From Clostridia bacterium (GTDB taxonomy: Bacteria; Bacillota; Clostridia; Oscillospirales; Acutalibacteraceae), in the NCBI GenBank assembly GCA_017531385.1, contig JAFXLD010000039.1, forward strand, positions 1 through 64,000: a DNA stretch of 64,000 bases. The letters are read 5' to 3'. How positions within the stretch are numbered: the first letter of the stretch is position 1; each line of letters begins with the position of its first letter. Under the pieces are notes generated by a model. The model made no database searches. It worked only from the letters and a program-made list of their open reading frames with translations, and was not told the origin of the DNA. The translations under genes were made by a program, and so were the position numbers. Positions 53,805 through 61,687 of this stretch are shown piece after piece.

Positions 53805-55160
53805 TTATTTTATTCTAAGGCCCTTGGGATAGTGATTTTTTGCTCTGCCGCCGACAACCTTTACACCGCCCACCGCACAGCCGTTTGTGGTTATAACAGC
53901 CCAGCCGTTTTCGCAGTCTGCAGGAATTTCTTCGCCGTGAAGATACTTTTTCATTTCATCACTGTCTGGTGAAAGCTCAATTTTTCTTTTAAAATTTCTG
54001 CCCATTGCCATAAAAAACTGATGATGCGGCTGAATGTAATTCTTCCGTATTTCACCTATGGTTACACCGCATGAAAAAGCGGTGCCTTTTTTTATTTCAA
54101 AATCGGGTGTAAAATATACAGGGTTGCCGTTATACATAGTAACATCTGATTTATCATAAAAAGTCAGAACATCATCGAGAAAATCAGTCACTACCCTGTC
54201 AATTTTTGTTTTGTCGGGTGAAAATTTTATACCGAAATCGAAGCTTTCGTTTTTATTGTGAAGAACAGCCATAAACTGCCCCTCACCCTTGCTTTTATGA
54301 GGATAAAATCTTCGGGAAAAATGTATATTTTCACATCTGCAACCCTCGAAAAATATGCCGTCTGATGTATTTTCCCTGACTTTTTCACCCACGGGAACAA
54401 TCTCAAAATCAGGATGATTCTGCAGAAATTCATCAATCATCATTTCATTTTCTTGGAGGGAGAATGTGCAGGTTGCATACACAATGAAACCGCCGTTTTT
54501 AAGTGCTGTTACGGCATTTTCAAGAATCTCAGCCTGTCTTTCGGCACATTTTTTTACATTGTCCGTGCTCCATTCGTCAATTGCAATTTCCTCTTTACGG
54601 AACATTCCCTCACCTGAGCAAGGTGCATCAACCATTATCATGTCAAATGTGTCGGGAAACAGCTTTGCGAGCTTGCCCGTATCCATACAGGTTGTGACAG
54701 TGTTATGAAGACCGAGTCTTTCAATATTTCCCGTCAGAATTCTGCATCTTGATGATATGATTTCGTTTGAAACAAGGATTCCCTTTTCACCGAGTTTGTT
54801 TCTGAGCTGAGTGCTTTTACCTCCCGGTGCTGCACACATATCAAGAATTTTCCAGTCAGGCTCTATGTCAACACATTCGGCAGGTGCCATAGCTCCCGGC
54901 TCCTGAACATAAATCATTCCGGCATGGTGATACGGATGATTGCCGATTTTGTCGTAATCAAGATAAAATCCGTTTTCCACATACGGAATTTTTTCCTTGC
55001 CGAAAATATTTATCTTTTCAAAATCAGCAATGCTAATTTTGTCCGTATTGACACGGAAAGCCCTTACAGGCTCTTCCTGCAGAGCTTTTTCATAATCTTC
55101 ATATTCATCTCCGAGAAGTTTTTTCATTCTTTCGGAGTATTCTGTCGGTAGTTTTTTCAT
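53805..55160 (-). CDS. RNA cytosine-C5 methyltransferase, RsmF/NOL1-NOP2-Sun type
   Basis: 451 residues. SAM motif MCAAPGGKSTQL, catalytic cysteines in DAPCSGEGMFR and ATCTFSLQENE, and a C-terminal PUA-like RsmF extension (about 370-451) with HGEEIPADCENGWAVITTNGCAVGGVKVVGG. Makes m5C in 16S rRNA. Its start codon overlaps the rsmE stop by one base, so the pair is coupled. Whether the target equals that of E. coli RsmF is not known. Confidence 0.9.
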   Translation of the reverse strand: MKKLPTEYSERMKKLLGDEYEDYEKALQEEPVRAFRVNTDKISIADFEKINIFGKEKIPYVENGFYLDYDKIGNHPYHHAGMIYVQEPGAMAPAECVDIEPDWKILDMCAAPGGKSTQLRNKLGEKGILVSNEIISSRCRILTGNIERLGLHNTVTTCMDTGKLAKLFPDTFDMIMVDAPCSGEGMFRKEEIAIDEWSTDNVKKCAERQAEILENAVTALKNGGFIVYATCTFSLQENEMMIDEFLQNHPDFEIVPVGEKVRENTSDGIFFEGCRCENIHFSRRFYPHKSKGEGQFMAVLHNKNESFDFGIKFSPDKTKIDRVVTDFLDDVLTFYDKSDVTMYNGNPVYFTPDFEIKKGTAFSCGVTIGEIRKNYIQPHHQFFMAMGRNFKRKIELSPDSDEMKKYLHGEEIPADCENGWAVITTNGCAVGGVKVVGGRAKNHYPKGLRIK

Positions 55161-55915
55161 TAATTTTCACCGTTTATGTTCATTTCTACATGGAGCATAC
55201 ACATTGCAACAGCAGTCAGAGCTGCAGTTTCGGTACGGAGTATTCGCTGACCAAGAGATATAACTTTTCCGCCTGTGCTGACAGCCGATTCAATTTCACT
55301 TTCATCAAATCCGCCTTCGGGACCTATAAATATTCCCACACTCATGCCGTTTCCGATTTTGTCAAGGGCTTCTTTTGTGTCAGCCATGCCGTTTTTTGAT
55401 TCATAGGGCACAAGCAGAATATCAAGCTCCTTTGCTTTTTCCAGAGCCTGTTTATATGTGAGCACATCACCGATTTCCGGGATAAAATTGCGTTTGCTCT
55501 GTTTTGCCGCACTTTCAGAAATCGTCTGCCAACGGGTCTGCTTGCTTTTCTTTTTTTTGTCGTCAAGCTTTACAACACATCTGCTCATTTCAACGGGGAT
55601 TATCTCATAAACACCAAGCTCAACGGTTTTCTGAATAATAAGCTCCATTTTATCGCCTTTGGGAAGTCCCTGAAAAAGATAAATTTTCACAGGCAATTCT
55701 GTGTTCTGATAATTTTCTTCGGTTATTACTGCAACAGCAGTTTCCCCCTCAATACTTTCAAGACAGCATAAATTACTGATTCCGTTTTCACTGACAAAAA
55801 AAGTGTCACCCGGTTTCATACGCAGAACATTCTTAATGTGGTTAAAATCGGGACCTGTTATATAGTAGCAATTATCCTGTCTACTGTTATCTTGGGCAAA
55901 AAAATTATACATCAT
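55160..55915 (-). CDS. rsmE: 16S rRNA (uracil-1498-N3)-methyltransferase RsmE
   Basis: Start at 55915 (or ATG at 55912); the TTG at 55948 lies in the promoter and cannot be used. 251 residues. PUA-like N-terminus, then a SPOUT (knotted) domain with FQGLPKGDKMELIIQKTVELG, SKQTRW, FIGPEGGFDESEIE and LGQRILRTETA. Methylates U1498 in the decoding region. Translationally linked to the RsmF-like gene. AGGAAAG/GGTGA precede the start. Confidence 0.93.
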   Translation of the reverse strand: MMYNFFAQDNSRQDNCYYITGPDFNHIKNVLRMKPGDTFFVSENGISNLCCLESIEGETAVAVITEENYQNTELPVKIYLFQGLPKGDKMELIIQKTVELGVYEIIPVEMSRCVVKLDDKKKKSKQTRWQTISESAAKQSKRNFIPEIGDVLTYKQALEKAKELDILLVPYESKNGMADTKEALDKIGNGMSVGIFIGPEGGFDESEIESAVSTGGKVISLGQRILRTETAALTAVAMCMLHVEMNINGEN

Positions 55916-55934
55916 TTCACCAGCTTTCCTGCCT

Positions 55935-55963
55935 ATTATATCAAACAAAGTTATCTTTTACAA
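55935..55963 (-). promoter_or_regulatory. Sigma-A promoter of rsmE
   Basis: TTGTAA, 17 bases, TATAAT on the minus strand, 20 bases before the ATG at 55915. Confidence 0.7.
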
Positions 55964-56049
55964 TCATAAATTATTCTTTTTGTATGTTTTAGACAAACTT
56001 GATTAGTCAATTTCTACAACAGAATATAGTTTAATTTATCTCTGTTTTA

Positions 56050-56083
56050 TTGACTTTACCATATGATTTTGTTATTATATAAT
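56050..56083 (+). promoter_or_regulatory. Promoter of the SCP2/aminotransferase/transketolase operon
   Basis: TTGACT with TATTAT 17 bases on (56073-56078); a TATAAT at 56078-56083 has a 22-base spacing. No clear operator. Confidence 0.6.
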
Positions 56084-56113
56084 AGTATATAAGCAAAAAA
56101 AGGAGGAATTGCT

Positions 56114-56872
56114 TTGACAGACGCAAAAACACTCGCATATATCAACTTATATGCTGTTCTCGGCTCACTTGAAAATCTGTGTGCCCTGGATGAAGATGCA
56201 AGCGCACTTCTTACCAACAAAAAGCCTATAACAATCGGCATTGAGGTTAAGGGCGGTCCTTCAGCCACAATCACTTTCAAAAACGGCAGATGCAGAATGG
56301 AAGACGGCATCGGCCCCTGTGACATCAAACTTCCCTTCTCATCATGTGAGAAATTCAACGGAATGATAGACGGAACCGTTACACCCATTCCTTCAAAAGG
56401 CTTCCAGCATCTTGGTTTCCTTCTCAAGGAATTCGTTCCCCTTACTGACCTTCTCTCAAAATACATGAGACCCGATCCCGAAGACCTTAAGGATGAAAGA
56501 TTCTTTGAAATCAGCACATCACTCATGTTCTACACAATTGCAGTTGCAATTGCACAGATAGGCAATAACGATGAGATCGGCAAATTCTCAGCTCATCATA
56601 TGGTCAACGGTGAAATCCTTATGTCAATCAAGGACGGCCCCAAGGCTACAATCAGAGTAAACAACCACAGACTTCTCACAGTCAAGAAGGGTACTGATAC
56701 TCCCAGAGCTCTTATGGAGTTTGAGTCAATCAGACTTGCCCGTGACCTCTTTGACGGCAAAGTCAACTCAGTTGCATGTGTCGGCGAAGGCAAAATTAAA
56801 ATGGGCGGCATGATCTCAATGGTTGATAATATGAACAGAATTCTCGACCTTGTAGGTCTTTATCTTGCATAA
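56114..56872 (+). CDS. Double SCP2-like protein, first gene of the operon
   Basis: 252 residues from a TTG start (AGGAGG, seven bases). No signal peptide. It is an internal duplication: GIEVKGGPSATITFKNGR (about 40-57) and MSIKDGPKATIRVNNHR (about 173-189) head two similar halves, each ending in a segment like FDGKVNSVACVGEGKIKMGG. The pattern fits two sterol-carrier (SCP2-like) lipid-binding domains, joined by helices (about 120-165). No catalytic motif. It heads a tight operon. Role inferred: binding or presenting a hydrophobic substrate. Not a named family. Confidence 0.65.
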   Translation: MTDAKTLAYINLYAVLGSLENLCALDEDASALLTNKKPITIGIEVKGGPSATITFKNGRCRMEDGIGPCDIKLPFSSCEKFNGMIDGTVTPIPSKGFQHLGFLLKEFVPLTDLLSKYMRPDPEDLKDERFFEISTSLMFYTIAVAIAQIGNNDEIGKFSAHHMVNGEILMSIKDGPKATIRVNNHRLLTVKKGTDTPRALMEFESIRLARDLFDGKVNSVACVGEGKIKMGGMISMVDNMNRILDLVGLYLA

Positions 56873-56885
56873 GGAGGGTACATAA

Positions 56886-58148
56886 ATGGCTACAAAGAAA
56901 TTAAATCACAAAAAGAGTCAGGAATGGTTCAAAAGAGCCGTTGACGTAATACCCTCAGGTATTTACGGTCATCTCGGTCCTGCTGAAGGTCTGTGGGTTC
57001 CCACAACTTCATGGCCTTTCTTCTCAGAAAGAGCAGAAGGCTCATACATGTGGGACGTTGACGGCAATAAGTACATCGACTATATGTGTGCTTACGGTCC
57101 CAATGTTCTCGGTTACAATGACCCCGATGTAAACGCTGCTGCTATGAAGCAGGCAGAAATTGCAAACTGTACAACAACACCTTCATACAAGATGGTTGAG
57201 TTCGCAGAACTTATGGTTGACACAGTTGCATCTGCAGACTGGGCATTCTTCGCAAAAAACGGTAACGATACAACTCAGGCAGCTATCATGTGTGCCCGTT
57301 ACCATACACACAAGAAAAAGATCATCTTCGTAAACGGCTTCTATCACGGTGTTTCAATGTGGACACAGAAGCTTGACTACCCCGGTGTTCTTCCCGAAGA
57401 CGTTGCAAACAACCTTTATGTTGACTGGAACGACATTCCCGCACTTGAAAAGCTTATTGCTGAGAACAAGGGTGAAATCGCAGCATTCATTGCAACTCCT
57501 TATATGCACGGCAACTTCCTTGACAATGAACTTCCCGCAGAAGGCTACTGGCAGAAAGTCAGAAAGCTGTGTACAGAAAACGATATCGTTCTTATCGTTG
57601 ACGACGTCCGTTGCGGTTTCAGACTTGACCTTGCAGGTTCTGACCATTACTACGGTTTTGAAGCTGACCTTATCTGCTTCTGTAAAGCTCTTGCAAACGG
57701 CTGGAATGTTTCATGTCTTTGTGGTAAGGACTTCCTCAAGAGTGCAATGAGTGGTCTTTCTTACACAGGCAGCTACTGGATGAGTGCTGTTCCTTTCGCA
57801 GCAGGTATTGCATGTATCGAAAAGATGAAGAAGCTCGATACACCCACCATGTTTAAGAAACTCGGTACACAGCTTACAAACGGTCTTAAAGCTGCAGCTG
57901 CAAACAACGGCTTTGACCTTGTTGTTTCAGGTGAACCCGCATTGTTCTACCTGAGAATAGCTAACGATGACAGCTTGTTCCTGCATCAGGACTGGGTTCA
58001 GGAAATGGTAAGCAGAGGCATTTTCATCACAAGCCATCATAACCATTTCATCAATGCTTCTCTTACAGAAGATGACATCAAGTATACAATCGAAGTTGCT
58101 GACGATGCATTCAAGGCTGTAAGAAAAAGACATCCCGAAGCATTTTAA
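56886..58148 (+). CDS. Class III PLP aminotransferase (glutamate-1-semialdehyde aminotransferase-like)
   Basis: 420 residues, AAGGAGG site, 13 bases behind the SCP2-like gene. The fold-type I pattern is clear: MWDVDGNKYIDYMCAYGPNVLGY, FFAKNGNDTTQAAIMCARYHT, FYHGVSMWTQK, LIVDDVRCGFR and the PLP lysine K267 in FCKALANGW. It exchanges an amino group with a keto or aldehyde compound. Although GSA-like, the N- and C-termini differ from HemL and no heme genes are near. Substrate unknown, possibly a sugar or ketose in concert with the transketolase. Confidence 0.85.
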   Translation: MATKKLNHKKSQEWFKRAVDVIPSGIYGHLGPAEGLWVPTTSWPFFSERAEGSYMWDVDGNKYIDYMCAYGPNVLGYNDPDVNAAAMKQAEIANCTTTPSYKMVEFAELMVDTVASADWAFFAKNGNDTTQAAIMCARYHTHKKKIIFVNGFYHGVSMWTQKLDYPGVLPEDVANNLYVDWNDIPALEKLIAENKGEIAAFIATPYMHGNFLDNELPAEGYWQKVRKLCTENDIVLIVDDVRCGFRLDLAGSDHYYGFEADLICFCKALANGWNVSCLCGKDFLKSAMSGLSYTGSYWMSAVPFAAGIACIEKMKKLDTPTMFKKLGTQLTNGLKAAAANNGFDLVVSGEPALFYLRIANDDSLFLHQDWVQEMVSRGIFITSHHNHFINASLTEDDIKYTIEVADDAFKAVRKRHPEAF

Positions 58149-58229
58149 TTTAACTGAAAATTACGGCAGGGTGCAAGCCTTACCGAAAAAAAATAATTGT
58201 GCATTAAAAAATGAAACGGAGGAAATTTT

Positions 58230-59102
58230 ATGCCACTTTCAAAAGCTGAATGGCTCGCTCTTGAAAAAAAGGTTCATGAGCTTCGTATGCTTACCCTCGA
58301 CACAACAAAATGGGCAGGCAGCGGACACATCGGCGGCGGTATGAGCGCACTCGATGTTATGACAGTACTTTATCACAAGTACATGAAGATTGATGTACAG
58401 AATCCCAAATGGGAGGACAGAGACAGATTTATCCTTTCAAAAGGTCACGTAGGTATCGCTTATGCTCCCCTGCTTTGCGACCTCGGATTCAATGACAAGG
58501 AAATGCTCAAGACATTCAACCTTTCCAATTCAAAAATGGGTATGCATCTTGACTCAAACAAGATCGTAGGTGTTGATGCTTCAACAGGTTCTCTCGGTCA
58601 TGGTATGTCAATCGCTGTAGGTACTGCTCTTGCAGCAAGAGTTACAGGCAAGGACTTCAAGACTTATGTCCTTCTCGGTGACGGTGAATGTGACGAAGGC
58701 TCCAACTGGGAAGCAGCAATGTCAGCAGCTCACTACAAAACAACAAACATGATTTCATTCGTTGACCGTAACAAGTGCATGATCGACGGCAGAACAGAAG
58801 ATGTTATGCGTCTTGAACCCCTTGCAGACAAGTGGGCATCTTTCGGTTTTGAAGTCAAGGTTATCGACGGTAACAACATCAAGGAAATCTGCGAAGCTGT
58901 CGACGAAGCTCTCGCAAACACTTCCGACAAGCCCTATATGATCATTCTTGACACAATCAAGGGCTGCGGTATCGACTACATGGAAGACAACTACACATGG
59001 CACTACGGTGCTATTGACGAAGATAATTACAACAAGGCTAAGGCAAGTCTTGAAAAGTTCTATGAAAAGAGAATTGCAAGAGTAGAAAAGGAGGCTGAAT
59101 AA
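58230..59102 (+). CDS. Transketolase, N-terminal subunit
   Basis: 290 residues: only the TPP-binding half. GHIGGGMSALDVM, SKGHVGIAYAPLL, and GDGECDEGSNWEA with DRNKCMIDG (metal and TPP binding). The reaction partner is the next gene. ACGGAGG site. The 81-base gap from the aminotransferase holds a weak hairpin (GGCAGGGTGCAAGCCTTACC) with a following A run. Such split enzymes are often dedicated to one pathway. Confidence 0.92.
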   Translation: MPLSKAEWLALEKKVHELRMLTLDTTKWAGSGHIGGGMSALDVMTVLYHKYMKIDVQNPKWEDRDRFILSKGHVGIAYAPLLCDLGFNDKEMLKTFNLSNSKMGMHLDSNKIVGVDASTGSLGHGMSIAVGTALAARVTGKDFKTYVLLGDGECDEGSNWEAAMSAAHYKTTNMISFVDRNKCMIDGRTEDVMRLEPLADKWASFGFEVKVIDGNNIKEICEAVDEALANTSDKPYMIILDTIKGCGIDYMEDNYTWHYGAIDEDNYNKAKASLEKFYEKRIARVEKEAE

Positions 59103-59103
59103 G

Positions 59104-60114
59104 ATGGCAGGCGGATTAACCTATACAGCAATTGACTCAACATCTCTCTCAACAGCTGAGATTTACGGTCAGGCTCTCGTTGAGCTTGGTGAGGCACATC
59201 CCGAGGTCGTTGCACTTACAGCTGACCTTGCTAAATCAACAAAGATCGGTGAATTCCAGAAAAAGTTCCCCGACAGATTCTTTAACGTAGGTATTGCAGA
59301 GCAGAATATGTTCGGTGTTGCAGCAGGTATGGCAAGAGCAGGTCTTGTACCTTTCCTTTCCACATTCTCACAGTTTGCATCATTCCGTTCAGCTGACCAG
59401 CTCCATACAGACCTTTGCTATCAGAATGTTAATGCAAAAGTTATTGCTACTCATTCAGGTACATCTTTCGGTCAGGCAGGTTCAACTCATCACGCTATCT
59501 GCGACCTTGCAGTAGTTCGTTCCATTCCCAATCTTACAGTTATCTGTCCTGCTGACGGTGTTGAAACATACAACGCAGTTATGGCAGCTTACGAAACACC
59601 CGGTCCTTTCTACATCAGAATCAACCGTGGCTTCGACAGAGTTCTTTACAAGGATTCAAACTACGGCTTCGAGCTTGGCAAGGCTGTTACTGTTCATGAA
59701 GGTACAGACCTTACAATCATCGCAACAGGTTCATGCGTATTCCAGGCTTGGGAAGCAGCTCAGTTCCTTGATCAGAACGACGGTCTTAAGATCCGTGTTC
59801 TTGATATGCATACAATCAAACCCATCGATAAAGAAGCTATCATCAAGGCTGTTATGGATACCCGCCGTATCATCACCGTTGAAGATCACAACGTTATCGG
59901 CGGTCTCGGCTCAGCAGTTGCTGAAGTTATGGCTGAAGCAGGTAAGGGCTGTGCATTCAAGAAGCTCGGTCACCAGGATGCTTTTGCTCCCATCGGTCTT
60001 CATGAGGATATCATGAACGCAGTAGGCATCGACTCAAACGGTATCATCAATGCTGTCAGAGAAACAATGAAGATGGACTTCGAAGAAGACGACAACTGGG
60101 ACGACGAAGTATAA
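59104..60114 (+). CDS. Transketolase, C-terminal subunit
   Basis: 336 residues: pyrimidine-binding and C-terminal regulatory domains. FNVGIAEQNMFGVAAGMA holds the catalytic glutamate, FSQFASFRSADQLHTD, HSGTSFGQAGSTHH. It starts one base behind the N subunit gene, and together they form one transketolase that moves two-carbon units between sugars. Also resembles the C half of DXP synthase, but motif details favour transketolase. Confidence 0.92.
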   Translation: MAGGLTYTAIDSTSLSTAEIYGQALVELGEAHPEVVALTADLAKSTKIGEFQKKFPDRFFNVGIAEQNMFGVAAGMARAGLVPFLSTFSQFASFRSADQLHTDLCYQNVNAKVIATHSGTSFGQAGSTHHAICDLAVVRSIPNLTVICPADGVETYNAVMAAYETPGPFYIRINRGFDRVLYKDSNYGFELGKAVTVHEGTDLTIIATGSCVFQAWEAAQFLDQNDGLKIRVLDMHTIKPIDKEAIIKAVMDTRRIITVEDHNVIGGLGSAVAEVMAEAGKGCAFKKLGHQDAFAPIGLHEDIMNAVGIDSNGIINAVRETMKMDFEEDDNWDDEV

Positions 60115-60136
60115 TCTTTAAAAGGAGGAACTAAAA

Positions 60137-60946
60137 ATGGCTTCAAGAGAAGAATTTTTAACCAATAAAATATTCATGAATGCCGTATTGCCGCTTTTAA
60201 AGGTCATCGTAGCAGACACACCGTCTCTTGCAAAAAAATTCAAAGCAGTTCACTGTGTTTATCAGGTGAGTGCTCTTGATCCTGATGCCCCCGGCGGAAA
60301 ATATGCCACTCATTTCCAGGTAAACTGCGATGAGTGGGTAATACATACAGAAAAAATTGAACCCAAGCCCATGGTTGAGCTTGAGTTTCAGAGTGTTGAA
60401 GCAATGAATGCTTTCTTCAAAGGCAAGATGGGTCCCTCCACACTGCCCAAGATGAAGGGGGTTCTCAAGCACACCGGTGCATTTGTTGCATTCCTTATGG
60501 CACTTCTTAAAATGTCATCACTGCTTTCAGCAAAAGAACCTCCCAAGGCAGAAGAGGACAAAAGACTTATGGTTAAGTGCTACTTCTACCTTCTTTCAAG
60601 CGGTATCAGCCAGCTTAACAAGAACGGTCACGAAGAAATTCACGACTGGGCAAAGAAGAGCCCCGACCGTGTTTATGCATGGGCAGTTAATGACGAACCC
60701 ACTGTTTCGGCTTACATCCGTGTAAAAGCAGGTAAGACAAGAGCAGGCAGAGGCACTTACAAGAGAGCTCTTCCCTTCTTCACAATGAGATTTGACAATC
60801 TTGACAGCGCTCTGGGCATTCTTATGCAGACAGCAGACATGCTCGAGTCCACAAGAACAGGTAAGCTCATTATGGACGGTGCTCCCGAATTCGGCGCACA
60901 GATAGGCGACTTCATGATGCAGGTCGGTGCAATGGCACAAGGCTAA
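60137..60946 (+). CDS. Second double SCP2-like protein, last gene of the operon
   Basis: 269 residues, AAAAGGAGG site. Not similar overall to the first SCP2-like protein, but built on the same plan: HFQVNCDEWVIHTEKIEPKP..LEFQSVEAMNAFFKGKM (about 58-97) and VKAGKTRAGRGTYKRALPFFTMRFDNLDSALGILMQTADM (about 195-234). Each half ends with a charged turn and a hydrophobic helix that may line a lipid pocket. No signal peptide. Flanks the enzymes on the other side and ends at the terminator at 60965. Function unknown. Confidence 0.6.
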   Translation: MASREEFLTNKIFMNAVLPLLKVIVADTPSLAKKFKAVHCVYQVSALDPDAPGGKYATHFQVNCDEWVIHTEKIEPKPMVELEFQSVEAMNAFFKGKMGPSTLPKMKGVLKHTGAFVAFLMALLKMSSLLSAKEPPKAEEDKRLMVKCYFYLLSSGISQLNKNGHEEIHDWAKKSPDRVYAWAVNDEPTVSAYIRVKAGKTRAGRGTYKRALPFFTMRFDNLDSALGILMQTADMLESTRTGKLIMDGAPEFGAQIGDFMMQVGAMAQG

Positions 60947-60964
60947 ATGCTGAAATACAACAAC

Positions 60965-60988
60965 AAGCCGTAGCGAAAGCTGCGGCTT
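60965..60988 (+). terminator. Terminator of the SCP2/aminotransferase/transketolase operon
   Basis: AAGCCGTAGC-GAAA-GCTGCGGCTT (one G-U), then TTCTTTTTTC. A repeat element starts 14 bases beyond. The same arm recurs at 63767. Confidence 0.9.
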
Positions 60989-61002
60989 TTCTTTTTTCAG
61001 AT

Positions 61003-61237
61003 AAACAATAATTTGTCGGGCTATGTCCGACAATAGTTAGGAATGAGGAGTGAGAAGTGAGGAGTTTATGAAGGGGCTTTGCCCCTTACCCCATTATAAT
61101 GCAGTTTTTTCGCAAATGGCGGTATATCGCAAAAATTTCTTTTTCACTAATAGAGCGATAGCGGAACAAGTGCGTAGCACTTCCGACACTCCTAACTCCT
61201 AACTTCTAACTCCTAACTCTCAGATAAATTATTGTTT
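61003..61237 (+). repeat. Dispersed heptad/hairpin element, copy 2 (complete)
   Basis: 235 bases with near-identical inverted ends AAACAATAATTTGTC and GATAAATTATTGTTT (14 of 15). Inside: hairpin TTGTCGG..CCGACAA, five 7-bp units (AGTTAGG, AATGAGG, AGTGAGA, AGTGAGG, AGTTTAT at 61035-61069), hairpin AAGGGGC-TTT-GCCCCTT, GCGGTATATCGC, a GGAAGTGC/GCACTTCC-type hairpin, and a second heptad block (ACTCCTA, ACTCCTA, ACTTCTA, ACTCCTA at 61188-61215). No open frame. Right end is six bases before the blaI -35. It fills most of the 376-base gap between genes. Confidence 0.85.
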
Positions 61238-61242
61238 TCCTC

Positions 61243-61271
61243 TTGACAAAATGGTCTATTAGTGATAGACT
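61243..61271 (+). promoter_or_regulatory. Sigma-A promoter of blaI
   Basis: TTGACA, 17 bases, TAGACT. The first operator covers its spacer and -10. Confidence 0.75.
61254..61270. promoter_or_regulatory. BlaI operator, site 1
   Basis: Perfect dyad GTCTAT-TAGTG-ATAGAC across the -10 region. Confidence 0.75.
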
Positions 61272-61281
61272 AAAGATGCAA

Positions 61282-61300
61282 GGTTTATTCGCGATAGACC
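61282..61300. promoter_or_regulatory. BlaI operator, site 2
   Basis: GGTTTAT-TCGCG-ATAGACC, one mismatch, centre 29 bases from site 1, between promoter and ribosome site. Confidence 0.7.
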
Positions 61301-61322
61301 AACAACAGAAGGAGGTTTATAT

Positions 61323-61685
61323 ATGGATAATTACAAATTAGGCTTTGTTGAACAGAAATTTGCCGAGCTTATATGGAAAAATGAGCCGATAAGTTCGGGA
61401 GAGCTCGTGAAACTGTGTCTTAAAGAGCTTGAATGGAAAAAATCAACCACATACACCGTTCTGAAAAAACTCTGTGAAAAAGGGATTTTTCAAAATGAAA
61501 ACGGAACAGTTACTTCTCTTATTTCAAAGGATGATTTTTTCGCACTTCAGAGCAAAAATTTTGTTGACGAAACATTTGAAGGTTCACTTCCCGCATTTAT
61601 AGCAGCCTTCACAAAGAAACAGACACTTACGGAAAAGGAACTTGCCGAAATACGGGCAATGATAGACTCATACAAGGAGGGTTAA
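61323..61685 (+). CDS. BlaI/MecI-family repressor
   Basis: 120 residues, AAGGAGG site. Winged-helix domain: FAELIWKNEPISSGELVKLC, WKKSTTYTVLKKLCEKGIF, then a dimerisation helix with the usual cleavage region. Dimers bind two-fold sites such as those at 61254 and 61282 and block transcription of their own operon. It is followed two bases later by its BlaR1-type sensor. Same order as in bla/mec systems, but no beta-lactamase or mecA lies near. Confidence 0.93.
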   Translation: MDNYKLGFVEQKFAELIWKNEPISSGELVKLCLKELEWKKSTTYTVLKKLCEKGIFQNENGTVTSLISKDDFFALQSKNFVDETFEGSLPAFIAAFTKKQTLTEKELAEIRAMIDSYKEG

Positions 61686-61687
61686 AA

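Noticed and set aside
58149..58229. Riboswitch or terminator between aminotransferase and transketolase
   Set aside because: The hairpin is weak and imperfect, and the 81-base space is too small for known riboswitch classes.
61003..61237. Complete insertion sequence
   Set aside because: No transposase frame fits in 235 bases; at most a non-autonomous element.
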